From Butyrivibrio sp. (lineage in GTDB: Bacteria > Bacillota > Clostridia > Lachnospirales > Lachnospiraceae), in contig NZ_SVFW01000019.1 in NCBI RefSeq assembly GCF_015056685.1, forward strand, positions 1 to 64,000: DNA of 64,000 bases. The letters run 5' to 3'. The notes under the pieces were generated by a model. The model searched no databases and was not told the origin of the DNA. It saw only the letters and a list, made by a program, of their open reading frames with translations. The translations under genes were made by a program, and so were the position numbers. Below, one piece after another: positions 15,403 to 23,649 of this stretch. Every line of letters starts with the position of its first letter. The stretch's first letter is position 1.

Positions 15403-15985
15403 CTTGTAACCTCCTTTTGGGTGTTACGAGATGTAAAACGAAAGAAATGAACTAAAAAGATAAAAAGCCACATTCCTTGATGAAAAGAAATGTGGCTTAA
15501 AATGCAGATTCTCTATTAAAAGATTGAAATTATATCAAAAATACGCCGCTAAAACTGTTACCAAAAATAAACCGACTATTCCTCAGGGCCTTGACCAACC
15601 CCAAAATTCGTCATAGCGCGTCCTTTGATTTCTCGATTATTATCCATAGAACGTCGTATAGCTCCGTAGGAGTCCAATGAAGGAACTGTCAAAAAGTTGC
15701 CTGATTGGACGAATATGGACTCCTATGGATTCCCTGTACTTTCTAAGACGCACTATATTACTTGCTCGACTTCAAGGTCGGGATGACTCTACCATGTTTC
15801 CCTTTTATTCCCTTTTATCACTGTTTATGCCTGTTAGAAAGGGATTTGGATAAGTAGTTATTTCCCGTTTATTCCCTGCAAAACCCTGTACAGTTGTTGC
15901 AGGTTTGTTGTAATCACATTCATTTGTTGCAAACCATTGATCTTAGACTCTTCAGTGAGTCATTCTCTTTTGGTTTTAATGCCTG
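15403..15985. other. 583-bp gene-free region between integrase and par-rep operon
   Basis: No convincing gene was found. The region holds an intrinsic terminator near its left end, the inverted repeats GGAGTCCAAT (15668-15677) and GGACTCC (15716-15722), motifs shared with the RepA intergenic spacer (CATAGAACGTCGTA, CGTCATAG), and a run of short repeats TTCCCTTTTA and TTTCCCGTTTATTCCC around 15799-15880. This mix is compatible with a partition site, an origin or an attachment site, but which one cannot be decided by eye. Confidence 0.5.
15465..15499 (-). terminator. Intrinsic terminator upstream of the par-rep operon
   Basis: AAGCCACATT and AATGTGGCTT form a 10-bp stem, followed on the minus strand by TTTTTATC. 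It lies about 60 nt ahead of the DUF6462-like gene, so it either ends integrase transcripts or acts as an attenuator in the leader of the par-rep operon. Confidence 0.7.
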
Positions 15986-17224
15986 TTATAACAAGTCGTC
16001 AAATTCATCTGAGAGCTCATCGAAAACGTCCTTGTTCTTCTCATCACTACCATCTGCATAGATGTCCAGCGTGGTCTCAATCTGCTTGTGACCCATAACA
16101 GTCTGGATGACCTTGTAGTTTGTACAAGACTCACAAAGTCTGGTTGCAAATGTATGCCTCAGGATGTGGCATGAGAAAGGTGGAAGCAAAAAAGGTTCCC
16201 TATGCTCTCTCACAGCCTCAAGCTCCTCAGTGTAATTGTAGTTGCTTACAATGCGCTTGATGATGCGATTGACTGACTGCGGATTCATCACATCGCCGAA
16301 GCGATTAAGAAAAACGAATCCTGTAAGTCCTTCCAGAACGGGCTGTACCACACCCTCTTCTTCCTGCTCATCCTTGGCTGCAAGCAGCGCTTCCTTAACC
16401 TTACGTGTCATAGGAATTCTTCTGATACCTGCCTCTGTCTTGGGGAAGTGAACCTGAAGCTTAGCTGACTTAGATCCCTTTGAGGGATAATAAGAAATCG
16501 CATGATTGATCTCTATATAGCCAGTTTCAAAGTTGATGTCTTCCCAACGAAGTGAGATTGCTTCTCCAATGCGGGTTCCGGTACCAAGAAGCAGTGTAAA
16601 GAGTGGAAGCCAGTGATTGAAAACAGGATTCGATGCAACATAGTCCATGAAGGCTCTCTGCTGCTCTCTTGTGAGTGCGTGTCTCTTGCCTTTAGTCTGT
16701 CCGGAGTTCTTGGTTACTTCTGCCATAACTCCATCTGTAGGATTCTTTCTAATGATGTCGTCTCTTACTGCGAGCTGGAACGTAGGATGAAGAACACAGT
16801 GTACTGAATCAAGTGTCGTGAGCTTCAGCTTCTTCTCATTTAATAGGTAGAGATAGAACTGCAACACATCTGAATACTTGACCTCTGATATCATCTTCAT
16901 TCCAAAAGAATCTCTGACCAGATGATCATATGTGTACTGGTAACCATTAAAGGTGGAATCACGTAAGTTGCTCTTGGTGGCTATATAACGGTCGTATGTC
17001 GTGTTGACCGTAGCCCTTCCTCTTGCGTACATATCCAGGCCATCCAGCTGATCTCTAAAGAGCTCTTTTTCTCTTTCTCTCAGCTCAACAATATTGTTGG
17101 CGTAGATGTACTGCCTCTTTCCGATAGGATCTCTAAAGGTGTAAACATAGAGTCCATCGCTCTTTCTTACGCATTCACCTTTCTTTAAAATGTTGCCCTT
17201 GCTGTCTTTTCTCTTCTTTGCCAT
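15986..17224 (-). CDS. int: Tyrosine integrase, Tn916-Int type
   Basis: A 412-residue site-specific recombinase. It has a Tn916-like N-terminal arm-binding domain (DGLYVYTFRDPIGKRQYIYA), a core-binding SAM-like domain and the catalytic domain with Arg in GTGTRIGEAISLRW, the HILRHTFATR box, and MGHKQIETTLDIYA with the nucleophile Tyr. All catalytic positions are present. AAGGAGA precedes the ATG at 17224. It should integrate and excise the element together with the small excisionase-like protein upstream. Confidence 0.92.
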   Translation of the reverse strand: MAKKRKDSKGNILKKGECVRKSDGLYVYTFRDPIGKRQYIYANNIVELREREKELFRDQLDGLDMYARGRATVNTTYDRYIATKSNLRDSTFNGYQYTYDHLVRDSFGMKMISEVKYSDVLQFYLYLLNEKKLKLTTLDSVHCVLHPTFQLAVRDDIIRKNPTDGVMAEVTKNSGQTKGKRHALTREQQRAFMDYVASNPVFNHWLPLFTLLLGTGTRIGEAISLRWEDINFETGYIEINHAISYYPSKGSKSAKLQVHFPKTEAGIRRIPMTRKVKEALLAAKDEQEEEGVVQPVLEGLTGFVFLNRFGDVMNPQSVNRIIKRIVSNYNYTEELEAVREHREPFLLPPFSCHILRHTFATRLCESCTNYKVIQTVMGHKQIETTLDIYADGSDEKNKDVFDELSDEFDDLL

Positions 17225-17370
17225 GTAATTCTCCTTTACAAAAAGAAACATGACATGCCTAGAAATCCAGCAGGAACTCATCCTCTTCTATTATGAATCA
17301 AATCAGTTCCCGATTCAACAGGAATCTAACCATGTCATGTCTTATCACACCAGTTTATAGTTTCTTTTTA

Positions 17371-17571
17371 TCAATAAGCTGTATGAGCTTCGATATATCT
17401 GTTCAGAACCATCTTATTAATAAGAACAGACTTCTTCATTTTTCTGAGTGCTCCGGCTTCTTTCGCCAGATCTTTTATCTGCTCATAGCCCAGATCGTAA
17501 ATCTCCATTGCCCCCTGCAACTGCAGATATTCAGCTGCATCATAGTTATGATGCCTTCTTGGTGTTGCCAT
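17371..17571 (-). CDS. Excisionase-like DUF6462 miniprotein
   Basis: A 66-residue protein with the same module as the tandem DUF6462-like protein (AMEIYDLGYEQIKDLAKEAGALRKMKKSVLINKMVLNRYIE). It lies 146 nt upstream of the integrase on the same strand, the usual place of an excisionase (Xis). Preceding AGGAGGT supports the start. A role as recombination directionality factor is inferred from size, fold pattern and position. Confidence 0.7.
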   Translation of the reverse strand: MATPRRHHNYDAAEYLQLQGAMEIYDLGYEQIKDLAKEAGALRKMKKSVLINKMVLNRYIEAHTAY

Positions 17572-17586
17572 TTCTGTAGTACCTCC

Positions 17587-18150
17587 TTAAGCACAATTTG
17601 AAAGTTCACTTTTCATAAGGGGGATAGCCCACTGTTTTACCGAAGCCCGTGAACGGTAAATCCGGCTCTTAACCGATTCATGTGTTGATTTAAAAAAATC
17701 TGCGAGCTCATCATAGGTCATATGTGTATCCAGATACTTGGTAAAGACTACGTAGTCATTATCATCAAGACCATCTACCATTCCACACACAACAGTGTAG
17801 TGATAGCGCATCTCGCCGATTGTCTCAACGATAGCTCTTCTGCCAAGCACATCATCAGAGCCTTTAAGAGCCGTCATCCAGTCGCCATTGTTGATAGCTT
17901 CTTCTATCTCTGCATGAGTACAGGCTTCATTTTTCGTAGGATTACTCACGCCAGACGTCTGTACCCTGACACCAAGATCACCAAGCTCTCTTCTGCGATT
18001 ACTGGCACGTTCTCTCTGGATCCTTGCACTGAGGCTGCTCACATAACCGTCAAGCTTACGCTTAAAGCCCGGATAATTATCCAGGATGATATCAACTCTC
18101 GCTTCATCATCAGCAACAATATATTGGTCAACAATATTTTTCTTAGCCAC
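17587..18150 (-). CDS. Sigma-70-like region 4 protein of a mobile element
   Basis: A 187-residue protein whose C-terminal third resembles sigma region 4 or a phage sigma-like activator: LDDNDYVVFTKYLDTHMTYDELADFFKSTHESVKSRIYRSRASVKQW. The start is taken as GTG at 18150 because GAGGAGGG lies 5 nt upstream. Such proteins control transfer or excision genes in Clostridia elements. It lies 16 nt upstream of the excisionase-like gene on the same strand, so the two are probably cotranscribed. Confidence 0.7.
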   Translation of the reverse strand: MAKKNIVDQYIVADDEARVDIILDNYPGFKRKLDGYVSSLSARIQRERASNRRRELGDLGVRVQTSGVSNPTKNEACTHAEIEEAINNGDWMTALKGSDDVLGRRAIVETIGEMRYHYTVVCGMVDGLDDNDYVVFTKYLDTHMTYDELADFFKSTHESVKSRIYRSRASVKQWAIPLMKSELSNCA

Positions 18151-18283
18151 TTTTCCCTCCTCTTTGAAATGTTTTGATGCATGCATTTAATAAGAAGTCT
18201 TAAGACTCTTTAATCATAAGCCCGCTTACGCCCTAATCCCAGCAATTAGGTGTCTACTGCGGTGTCCAATCTGTCTACCGGCA

Positions 18284-18319
18284 AAAAAATAACAGCTACA
18301 GATTTTCTCTGTAGCTGCC
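18284..18319 (-). terminator. Intrinsic terminator after the PDDEXK gene
   Basis: CAGCTACAGA and TCTGTAGCTG form a perfect stem followed on the minus strand by TTATTTTTTT. It lies 21 nt beyond the stop of the nuclease gene. Confidence 0.8.
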
Positions 18320-18339
18320 ATAACATTGATCAGTCATTA

Positions 18340-19476
18340 TCAGTCTATATTTGCTTCTTTCATCTGCTTTAACATGAATTCACGCAGCTGCTCCTTATTA
18401 GGAAGATGAAGCATGTATGTTGATACAAAAAGATTGTTATCCATTCCGGAAAGTGCATACTCAACCATCTGTGGTCCTTTATCAGTGCAAAGGAGTACTC
18501 CGATTGGAGGGTTGTCTCCTTCAGACATTTCATTTTTCTTGTAATATGCCACATATGCATTGAGCTGCCCCAGGTCTTCATGCCTGAACTCATGGTCTTT
18601 CAATTCAAAGATTACATTGCAGTGCAGGTATCTATGATAGAAGATAAGATCCGGATAATAGTACTCATCATCAATAAGTATCCTCTTCTGTCTCGCTTCA
18701 AGGCAAAAGCCCTTTCCAAGCTCAAGAAGGAACTGCTGCAGATGAGTGATCATGGCTTCTTCTATATCAGACTCTGTAACAGCAAGTCTGTCATCAATTC
18801 CCAGGAACTCAAAGGTAAATGCATCCTTTATAGTCAGCGCAGCAGAATAGTCCTTGTTTTTTACCTTGTTAAGTAACAGTTCTGGTTTCTTGCTGATTCC
18901 GGCACGTACATAAAGGTTTGTTTTAATCTGTCTCTGCAATTCCCTGACGCTCCAGGCTCCCTGCATACATTCAAACTCGTAAAAGAATCTTTCAAAAGGA
19001 TCATCAAGCTTCATTATTTCCCTTATATGCGAGAAGGAAAGCTTTGTTATAAGTAACTCCGGGGCTGTTTCGAATTTGCTTGACACCGTCGAGCAAATTT
19101 CATTATCCTCTTTAGAACTGATTTCTGATAATGTCTTTATAGTAAAATCAGGCAATTCCTTGATTTCACTTATACCTTTCAATTTGCTCGACACTGTCGA
19201 GCAAATCTGAGGGTACTTAATATAAAAAATCCTGCACAAATTAAGCTGATTTCTCTCAAGTCCTTTTATGCTGAGCTTATCAGCCAATTTGTTTAAAAGG
19301 TTTGTGCCATACTCTGCCCTGTTTTTACCATTCTGCTCGAACTCAACTATGTAATATCCGATAGCCCAGTTTCTTATGGTAAGCAGTTGATTTACAGCAC
19401 TCTTGGCTCTATTGCTGGTCGCATCATGGACATTTTTTACATCAAGGACCAGATTATCAAAAGAATACTCTTCCAT
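18340..19476 (-). CDS. YhcG-type PDDEXK nuclease-domain protein (DUF1016)
   Basis: A 378-residue protein of the YhcG/DUF1016 family. The N-terminal winged-helix region (VNQLLTIRNWAIGYYIVEFEQNG, YGTNLLNKLADKLS) is followed by the PDDEXK domain: ALTIKDAFTFEFLG, then YYYPDLIFYHR, CNVIFELKD (the D...ExK core) and GQLNAYVAYYKK. The family is linked to mobile elements and DNA repair or restriction. Two near-identical ICSTVSSK segments are encoded by palindromic DNA inserted in frame (19183-19205 and 19074-19096). The start at 19476 has GGAG upstream. Confidence 0.87.
   Translation of the reverse strand: MEEYSFDNLVLDVKNVHDATSNRAKSAVNQLLTIRNWAIGYYIVEFEQNGKNRAEYGTNLLNKLADKLSIKGLERNQLNLCRIFYIKYPQICSTVSSKLKGISEIKELPDFTIKTLSEISSKEDNEICSTVSSKFETAPELLITKLSFSHIREIMKLDDPFERFFYEFECMQGAWSVRELQRQIKTNLYVRAGISKKPELLLNKVKNKDYSAALTIKDAFTFEFLGIDDRLAVTESDIEEAMITHLQQFLLELGKGFCLEARQKRILIDDEYYYPDLIFYHRYLHCNVIFELKDHEFRHEDLGQLNAYVAYYKKNEMSEGDNPPIGVLLCTDKGPQMVEYALSGMDNNLFVSTYMLHLPNKEQLREFMLKQMKEANID
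19074..19205. repeat. Two in-frame palindromic repeats inside the PDDEXK gene
   Basis: TTTGCTCGACACTGTCGAGCAAA (a perfect palindrome around a central C) lies at 19183-19205, and an imperfect copy lies at 19074-19096. Each encodes ICSTVSSK in the host gene. They look like copies of a small palindromic element that tolerates insertion in this linker. Confidence 0.65.
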
Positions 19477-19658
19477 ACAACATTTATCTCCTTCAATAGT
19501 CAATTATACGTTTAGGGTGAGCATTTGTCATTCAACTCCTGGTTGTTGCAGCATCCCCCAAATATCAGTCATCCACCCGTAGTACTCAAATTATACAGGG
19601 AAAAACATTGGCTGTCATTGAATTTGTCGTTCAATTATATAAGCCCGACTCCTGCTAT

Positions 19659-20171
19659 TTACCCCAGATCAAGATCTTCCCAAATCTCGTCTTCATCCAG
19701 GCTTTCCATAAACATCACTTCCCAGTACTGCCCGTCAACTCTGCATTTCTCATAATCTTCGTTGGAAATCACAATCTGAGCCCCATCCTCATATGCAATT
19801 GCTTCATCAGGAACTTCAAAGTCCTTACATATTAAAAAGAACTGGTTGCCGCTCTCGATTCTGATAAGAGAGTCCAGCTGTACAAAGAACGGAAGAAGGT
19901 CTTCCATCTCATCATGATTATACAGACAGTAATAACTGTCCCTGTGATTTACATATATTTCAGGCTGGGCTATATCCCCAAGTATCGACATGATCTTATA
20001 TATCTCCAGCGCATTCTTATTATCCGTATTCTCCAGAGCCTCTGTAAGCTCCTCTGCAGAATCTGTTGGCTGAATTCCAAGAGCCTTAAATGTCATGGCA
20101 AGTGCTGCGCTAACATATCCTCCAATAGTCTGTTCTCTATCAAAATCCATTGCTTCTATTCTGTAATACTT
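19659..20171 (-). CDS. Hypothetical acidic protein
   Basis: A 170-residue, very acidic protein ending EDEIWEDLDLG. It starts MKYYRIEAMDFDREQTIGGYVSAALAMTF after AGAGGGAC. I recognise no domain. It lies 90 nt downstream of the XRE regulator at 20262-20621 on the same strand, so the two may form a regulator/effector pair, but neither is a known toxin-antitoxin family. Confidence 0.55.
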   Translation of the reverse strand, partial: KYYRIEAMDFDREQTIGGYVSAALAMTFKALGIQPTDSAEELTEALENTDNKNALEIYKIMSILGDIAQPEIYVNHRDSYYCLYNHDEMEDLLPFFVQLDSLIRIESGNQFFLICKDFEVPDEAIAYEDGAQIVISNEDYEKCRVDGQYWEVMFMESLDEDEIWEDLDLG

Positions 20172-20261
20172 CATTATAATTGTCCCTCTCTTAGCTTTAT
20201 CTAATAATAAATCTGTTATATGCTTCTGTGAAGCCGCAAAGCTCACGATATATCCACATAT

Positions 20262-20621
20262 TTACGACAGCCTGGCGAGTGCCCTGATCTGGTCAAGTGC
20301 AACGCCCCTCAGCTCAGCGCTTCCCAGTTTGTAATACAGCTGTGCCAGTTCATCAAATCCCGGAATCCCTGCTATACGATTCAGATCTGCCGCCTGCCCT
20401 GTCTCACCTCTAAGTATCCAGTCTGTTGTAACACCAAATTTCTCGGCATACATAACAATAATCTCTGCTGGTACATCCCTCAGACCACGTTCATATTTGG
20501 ATACCACTGTCTTATCTGACAGATAAAACTCGGCAGCCAGTTCCTTCTGGCCGATGCCGCTGATTTCCCTCAGAGTCCTGAGTCTCTCACCTGTTGTTGC
20601 TACTTTGTTCTTTGTTTCCAT
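20262..20621 (-). CDS. XRE-family transcriptional regulator
   Basis: A 119-residue repressor-like protein with a classic XRE helix-turn-helix (GERLRTLREISGIGQKELAAEFYLSDKTVVSKYERGLRDVPAE) and a short helical C-terminal region (FDELAQLYYKLGSAELRGVALDQIRAL). AAGGAG precedes the ATG at 20621. Upstream, arms of an inverted repeat (about 20637-20656 and 20736-20755) enclose the probable promoter. Confidence 0.85.
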   Translation of the reverse strand: METKNKVATTGERLRTLREISGIGQKELAAEFYLSDKTVVSKYERGLRDVPAEIIVMYAEKFGVTTDWILRGETGQAADLNRIAGIPGFDELAQLYYKLGSAELRGVALDQIRALARLS

Positions 20622-20985
20622 TCTTTTCTCCTTTTCCGGAGTCTTAAAAACGGAAACGTAACTTGCCCAGAGCTTTTGCACGCAAAAAGAGCCTGCAAAA
20701 CGATATTGAAATAAAACCATAATAGTTATGGTCACATTTCCGTTTTGCAGACTCCTTGGTGCTATTTATTTTCAGCATATACAGCTCTAGGCAAACTCTT
20801 GGCATATGAGCGGGGCTCGTTCAACTTACGCCTTATCTCATAGCTTCTTTATATAGAAGAAAACCATTTCTATCGCTGCGATACAGCCCTTCGTTCACAC
20901 ATACCTCAAACTATTCAATTTTCAATGTAACTACGGCAACACTATATAGTGTCAACTCTGTAATAGATCATTTCTTCGTCCCCCT
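20622..20985. other. 364-bp gene-free region with inverted repeat
   Basis: GGAGTCTTAAAAACGGAAAC (20638-20657) and CATTTCCGTTTTGCAGACTCC (20735-20755, shown as read) are inverted copies of each other with few mismatches, about 78 bp apart, just upstream of the XRE gene. A second short pair, GCAAAAAGAGCCTGCAAAA, lies between them. This may be an operator or a long leader hairpin. The remainder (20760-20985) shows nothing recognisable. Confidence 0.45.
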
Positions 20986-21231
20986 TCATCTGTGCATATT
21001 ATTGACAGCTACATTCCTAATTTCTCTTGAGTATTTGTTTCTCATAAGGATAGCCTCTTTAATATCTTCCTCAGATGCCGGATGAGCTGAATAGCTTCTG
21101 TTCTTTACATTGACCTTCAGCCATTCCCCACAGCTCGGGCATTGCAGACATCCTTTCACAATCTCCACATGCATCATGACATAGCCACAATTTGTGCATC
21201 CTCCGTGCACCAATACTTTTTCTGAATTCAT
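20986..21231 (-). CDS. Small zinc-ribbon protein
   Basis: An 81-residue protein with two CxxC knuckles (GGCTNCGYVMMHVE and CLQCPSCGEWLKV), enough for one zinc ribbon, followed by a helical tail with ASEEDIKEAILMRNKYSREI. GGAG precedes the ATG at 21231. Zinc-ribbon miniproteins in mobile elements often bind DNA or partner proteins. No specific function can be assigned. Confidence 0.6.
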   Translation of the reverse strand: MNSEKVLVHGGCTNCGYVMMHVEIVKGCLQCPSCGEWLKVNVKNRSYSAHPASEEDIKEAILMRNKYSREIRNVAVNNMHR

Positions 21232-21398
21232 ATAAATCCTACTCCTTTCATACAACAGGCGATATTATACGTCAGAAATGTTGATTCGTCAGCACGGAGA
21301 AAAATGAACGGTTTAGGAACAATAAAGGAACAATAAGGGAACGCTTTCCGTACAGCTATAACAACCTGTACTTATAAAACCCAGCATTCATGGATATT

Positions 21399-22010
21399 TC
21401 AGCCTTCTTCACAGTCGTACAGCTCCTCATTATCATCATCATCGTCAGCATCGTCAGTATTATTATCAACTAAGCCTGCGATGATATCATCCTGTTCCCT
21501 GCGGGAGGCATAACTCCATATAAATAGCCCAAAAAGCTTGATTGCCTCTCTTTTCCTATAATCAATCACATCGTCCGAAACTTCTACTTCATCTGCAAGC
21601 TGCTCATTCGTCATAGGATCATCATCAGTAAAATATGCACAAAACAAGATTTTCTTATAAAGAGCACCCTTTGAGCTAAAATCAGCCACCATGTCTAGCA
21701 CAAGAAGAAGTTTTTCCCAAAGCCATTGTGCCCTTACAGCCTTATACACAAAAGTCCTCTGTTTTTCTTCGTGCTTTTTCTTGTCCTTCCTCATGAGCTT
21801 GAGGAACTCTCTTCTTAGTTCCTGCTTATTCTTCATGATCTCCTCCTCAGTCATCTGTGGCATCTGGGACAAGAGCGGATTGAGAGCATTTCTCCTATCC
21901 TTATACTCTTCCAGCATAGTCCTCGTCATCTCGAGCACCACTGATGGATCCAGTCCAAAGCTCATAATGTAAAAATCAATACGTTGTTCCAATGTTGTCC
22001 TCCTAGGCAT
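21399..22010 (-). CDS. Sigma-like / ArpU-like HTH protein
   Basis: A 203-residue protein with a helical N-terminal half (TLEQRIDFYIMSFGLDPSVVLEMTRTMLEEYKDRR) and an HTH near residues 145-170 (MTNEQLADEVEVSDDVIDYRKREAIKLFG), the arrangement of phage-type late activators. The C-terminus is a run of Asp/Asn (NNTDDADDDDDNEELYD). GGAGGG precedes the ATG. It may activate element genes. The domain match is by pattern only. Confidence 0.6.
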   Translation of the reverse strand: MPRRTTLEQRIDFYIMSFGLDPSVVLEMTRTMLEEYKDRRNALNPLLSQMPQMTEEEIMKNKQELRREFLKLMRKDKKKHEEKQRTFVYKAVRAQWLWEKLLLVLDMVADFSSKGALYKKILFCAYFTDDDPMTNEQLADEVEVSDDVIDYRKREAIKLFGLFIWSYASRREQDDIIAGLVDNNTDDADDDDDNEELYDCEEG

Positions 22011-22153
22011 TTTAATATTCCCTCCTTAAAAAATCGCAAAAAAAGAAAGAACCAGATTTTGCTTCCAATTCTTTCTATCTACGCCATATCAATGTTGCCT
22101 TACTTTGTAAAAGAACTATCCCAATCCTGTAAAAACTCGCACGCGGCATTTAG

Positions 22154-22492
22154 TTATCGCTTACCGTCCCTTAATCCTTCAGCATAAGCCAAAAGTCTTT
22201 CTTGCTGTCTCTGGTCCAAGCCATGTTTGATTTCAAGCAGATCTTCGTCACCTGGAATCAAGACTACACCATAGTCCACAGGCTTATCATATTCAAAAAG
22301 ATTTCCCTTGCCAATACCAAGAATGGCACATATTTCATCAATGGTTTCAAGCTTGGGATAAGAGTTGCGGTTGAAGATATCTTTAATTGTATTCTTGTCC
22401 ACTCCCAACAACTTAGCAAGCTTATACTTAGTTACGCCCTTAGCTCTCATCACAGCTTCCAGATAATCTAAAAAGTCGCCTACTTTTGACAT
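22154..22492 (-). CDS. XRE-family regulator
   Basis: A 112-residue protein with an XRE helix-turn-helix (KGVTKYKLAKLLGVDKNTIKDIFNRNSYPKLETIDEICAILGI) and a C-terminal extension (LDQRQQERLLAYAEGLRDGKR) typical of small element-encoded repressors. GGAGGTG precedes the ATG. It marks the right end of the replication/regulation block; cargo genes start beyond it. Confidence 0.85.
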   Translation of the reverse strand: MSKVGDFLDYLEAVMRAKGVTKYKLAKLLGVDKNTIKDIFNRNSYPKLETIDEICAILGIGKGNLFEYDKPVDYGVVLIPGDEDLLEIKHGLDQRQQERLLAYAEGLRDGKR

Positions 22493-22616
22493 TGCATTAA
22501 CACCTCCTATATTTGATGAAAGTGTTTTACTGCAATATTGTATTCAAATCATTTAAAATGCGTAACGGGTGTGCAGACCCCTTATAGGTGGTTTGTAGCC
22601 CCCCTATATCTTACAG

Positions 22617-22647
22617 AAAAGAGCCAGAACATTATGTCCTGGCTCAG
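22617..22647 (-). terminator. Intrinsic terminator after the LppM/SHOCT gene
   Basis: GAGCCAGGACATAATGTTCTGGCTC forms a tight stem followed by TTTTC on the minus strand, 15 nt beyond the stop codon. Confidence 0.75.
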
Positions 22648-22661
22648 AATTGATTTTTGTA

Positions 22662-23636
22662 TTATTGTCCTTCCAATAGTTTAGACTTCTGTGCCTCAAA
22701 CTCTTCCCGAGTAATAACTCCATCATCAAGGAGTTTTTTCAGCTTCGTGAGCTCGTCAGCAACAAGACTGCCCTTCATAGCCTGCTGCCCCTCTGGATTA
22801 ACCGGAGTTTGCGGCTGATATTGCTGTACTGTCTGAATAGGCTGCTGCATCCGTGGATCTGGCTGATACTGTGTATTATTGAACTGCCCCTGAGGAGGAT
22901 AGTTTCCATTCTGCTGATAATATCCAGTACTCTGCATCTGCACAGCTTTTTTCTTTTTTGAAGAAAGAACTATTGCAAGCACAATTCCTATAACCACAAC
23001 AGCCGCCGCAGCACATAGCCCAATAATCAGCCAGATATTGACAAGAGTAAATTCAAGATGAATACTCTGTTCCGGTCCGAGATTAAGAAGATCCCACTCC
23101 AAGGTCTTTCCATCGTTAGACACATAAGTGGCATTACTATCAGATGGCTTAACAGGAAGATTTACAGTAATCTTCATATATCCGCCGCTCATGGTGAAGT
23201 AGTTCTTATATGCGGAAAGCTGCTCACCCTGATTCCTGTCAAAGACCTGCCAATCCAGAACGTACTTCAAACCCTGCTTAGTAAACTTTATGGAGCTCGC
23301 TTCTCCAGAAAGCTCTGATTGAGTATCTTCCATAGAAGATTCCAGTTCATTTGCAGTTATATCTTTCTTACTCAGAATATATCCCTTGAAGCCATCCTGG
23401 TTATACTCTTCAACATCCCAGCCCTGATCCTTGTATTCCTGCATCTGAGTGTCAGTCATGGAATCAGCGTCATAGCCGTAGTCTGACATGTCCATCATGG
23501 CATATAGCATCGATACATCAAGCTTGCCATTACTTTTGACTGTGACTGTAGTATTGAATCTCATACAGCCAGTAAGACAGAAAGCACAGATAACCAAAAC
23601 CATTATTGCCCTGAGGCCGTGTTTTCTATTATTCAC
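22662..23636 (-). CDS. LppM-domain lipoprotein with C-terminal SHOCT domain
   Basis: A 324-residue protein. The signal and lipobox (AFCLTGCMRF) predict a lipid-anchored N-terminus. An LppM-like beta domain follows (FNTTVTVKSNGKLDVSMLYAMMD and so on), then a membrane helix at about residues 203-226 with a KKKK stop, a Q/P/Y-rich low-complexity segment, and a SHOCT motif at the end (ELTKLKKLLDDGVITREEFEAQKSKLL). SHOCT motifs occur in proteins that assemble at membranes. The gene lies downstream of a MORN lipoprotein on the same strand. Confidence 0.8.
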   Translation of the reverse strand: MNNRKHGLRAIMVLVICAFCLTGCMRFNTTVTVKSNGKLDVSMLYAMMDMSDYGYDADSMTDTQMQEYKDQGWDVEEYNQDGFKGYILSKKDITANELESSMEDTQSELSGEASSIKFTKQGLKYVLDWQVFDRNQGEQLSAYKNYFTMSGGYMKITVNLPVKPSDSNATYVSNDGKTLEWDLLNLGPEQSIHLEFTLVNIWLIIGLCAAAAVVVIGIVLAIVLSSKKKKAVQMQSTGYYQQNGNYPPQGQFNNTQYQPDPRMQQPIQTVQQYQPQTPVNPEGQQAMKGSLVADELTKLKKLLDDGVITREEFEAQKSKLLEGQ

Positions 23637-23649
23637 CTTAAAATTCCTC

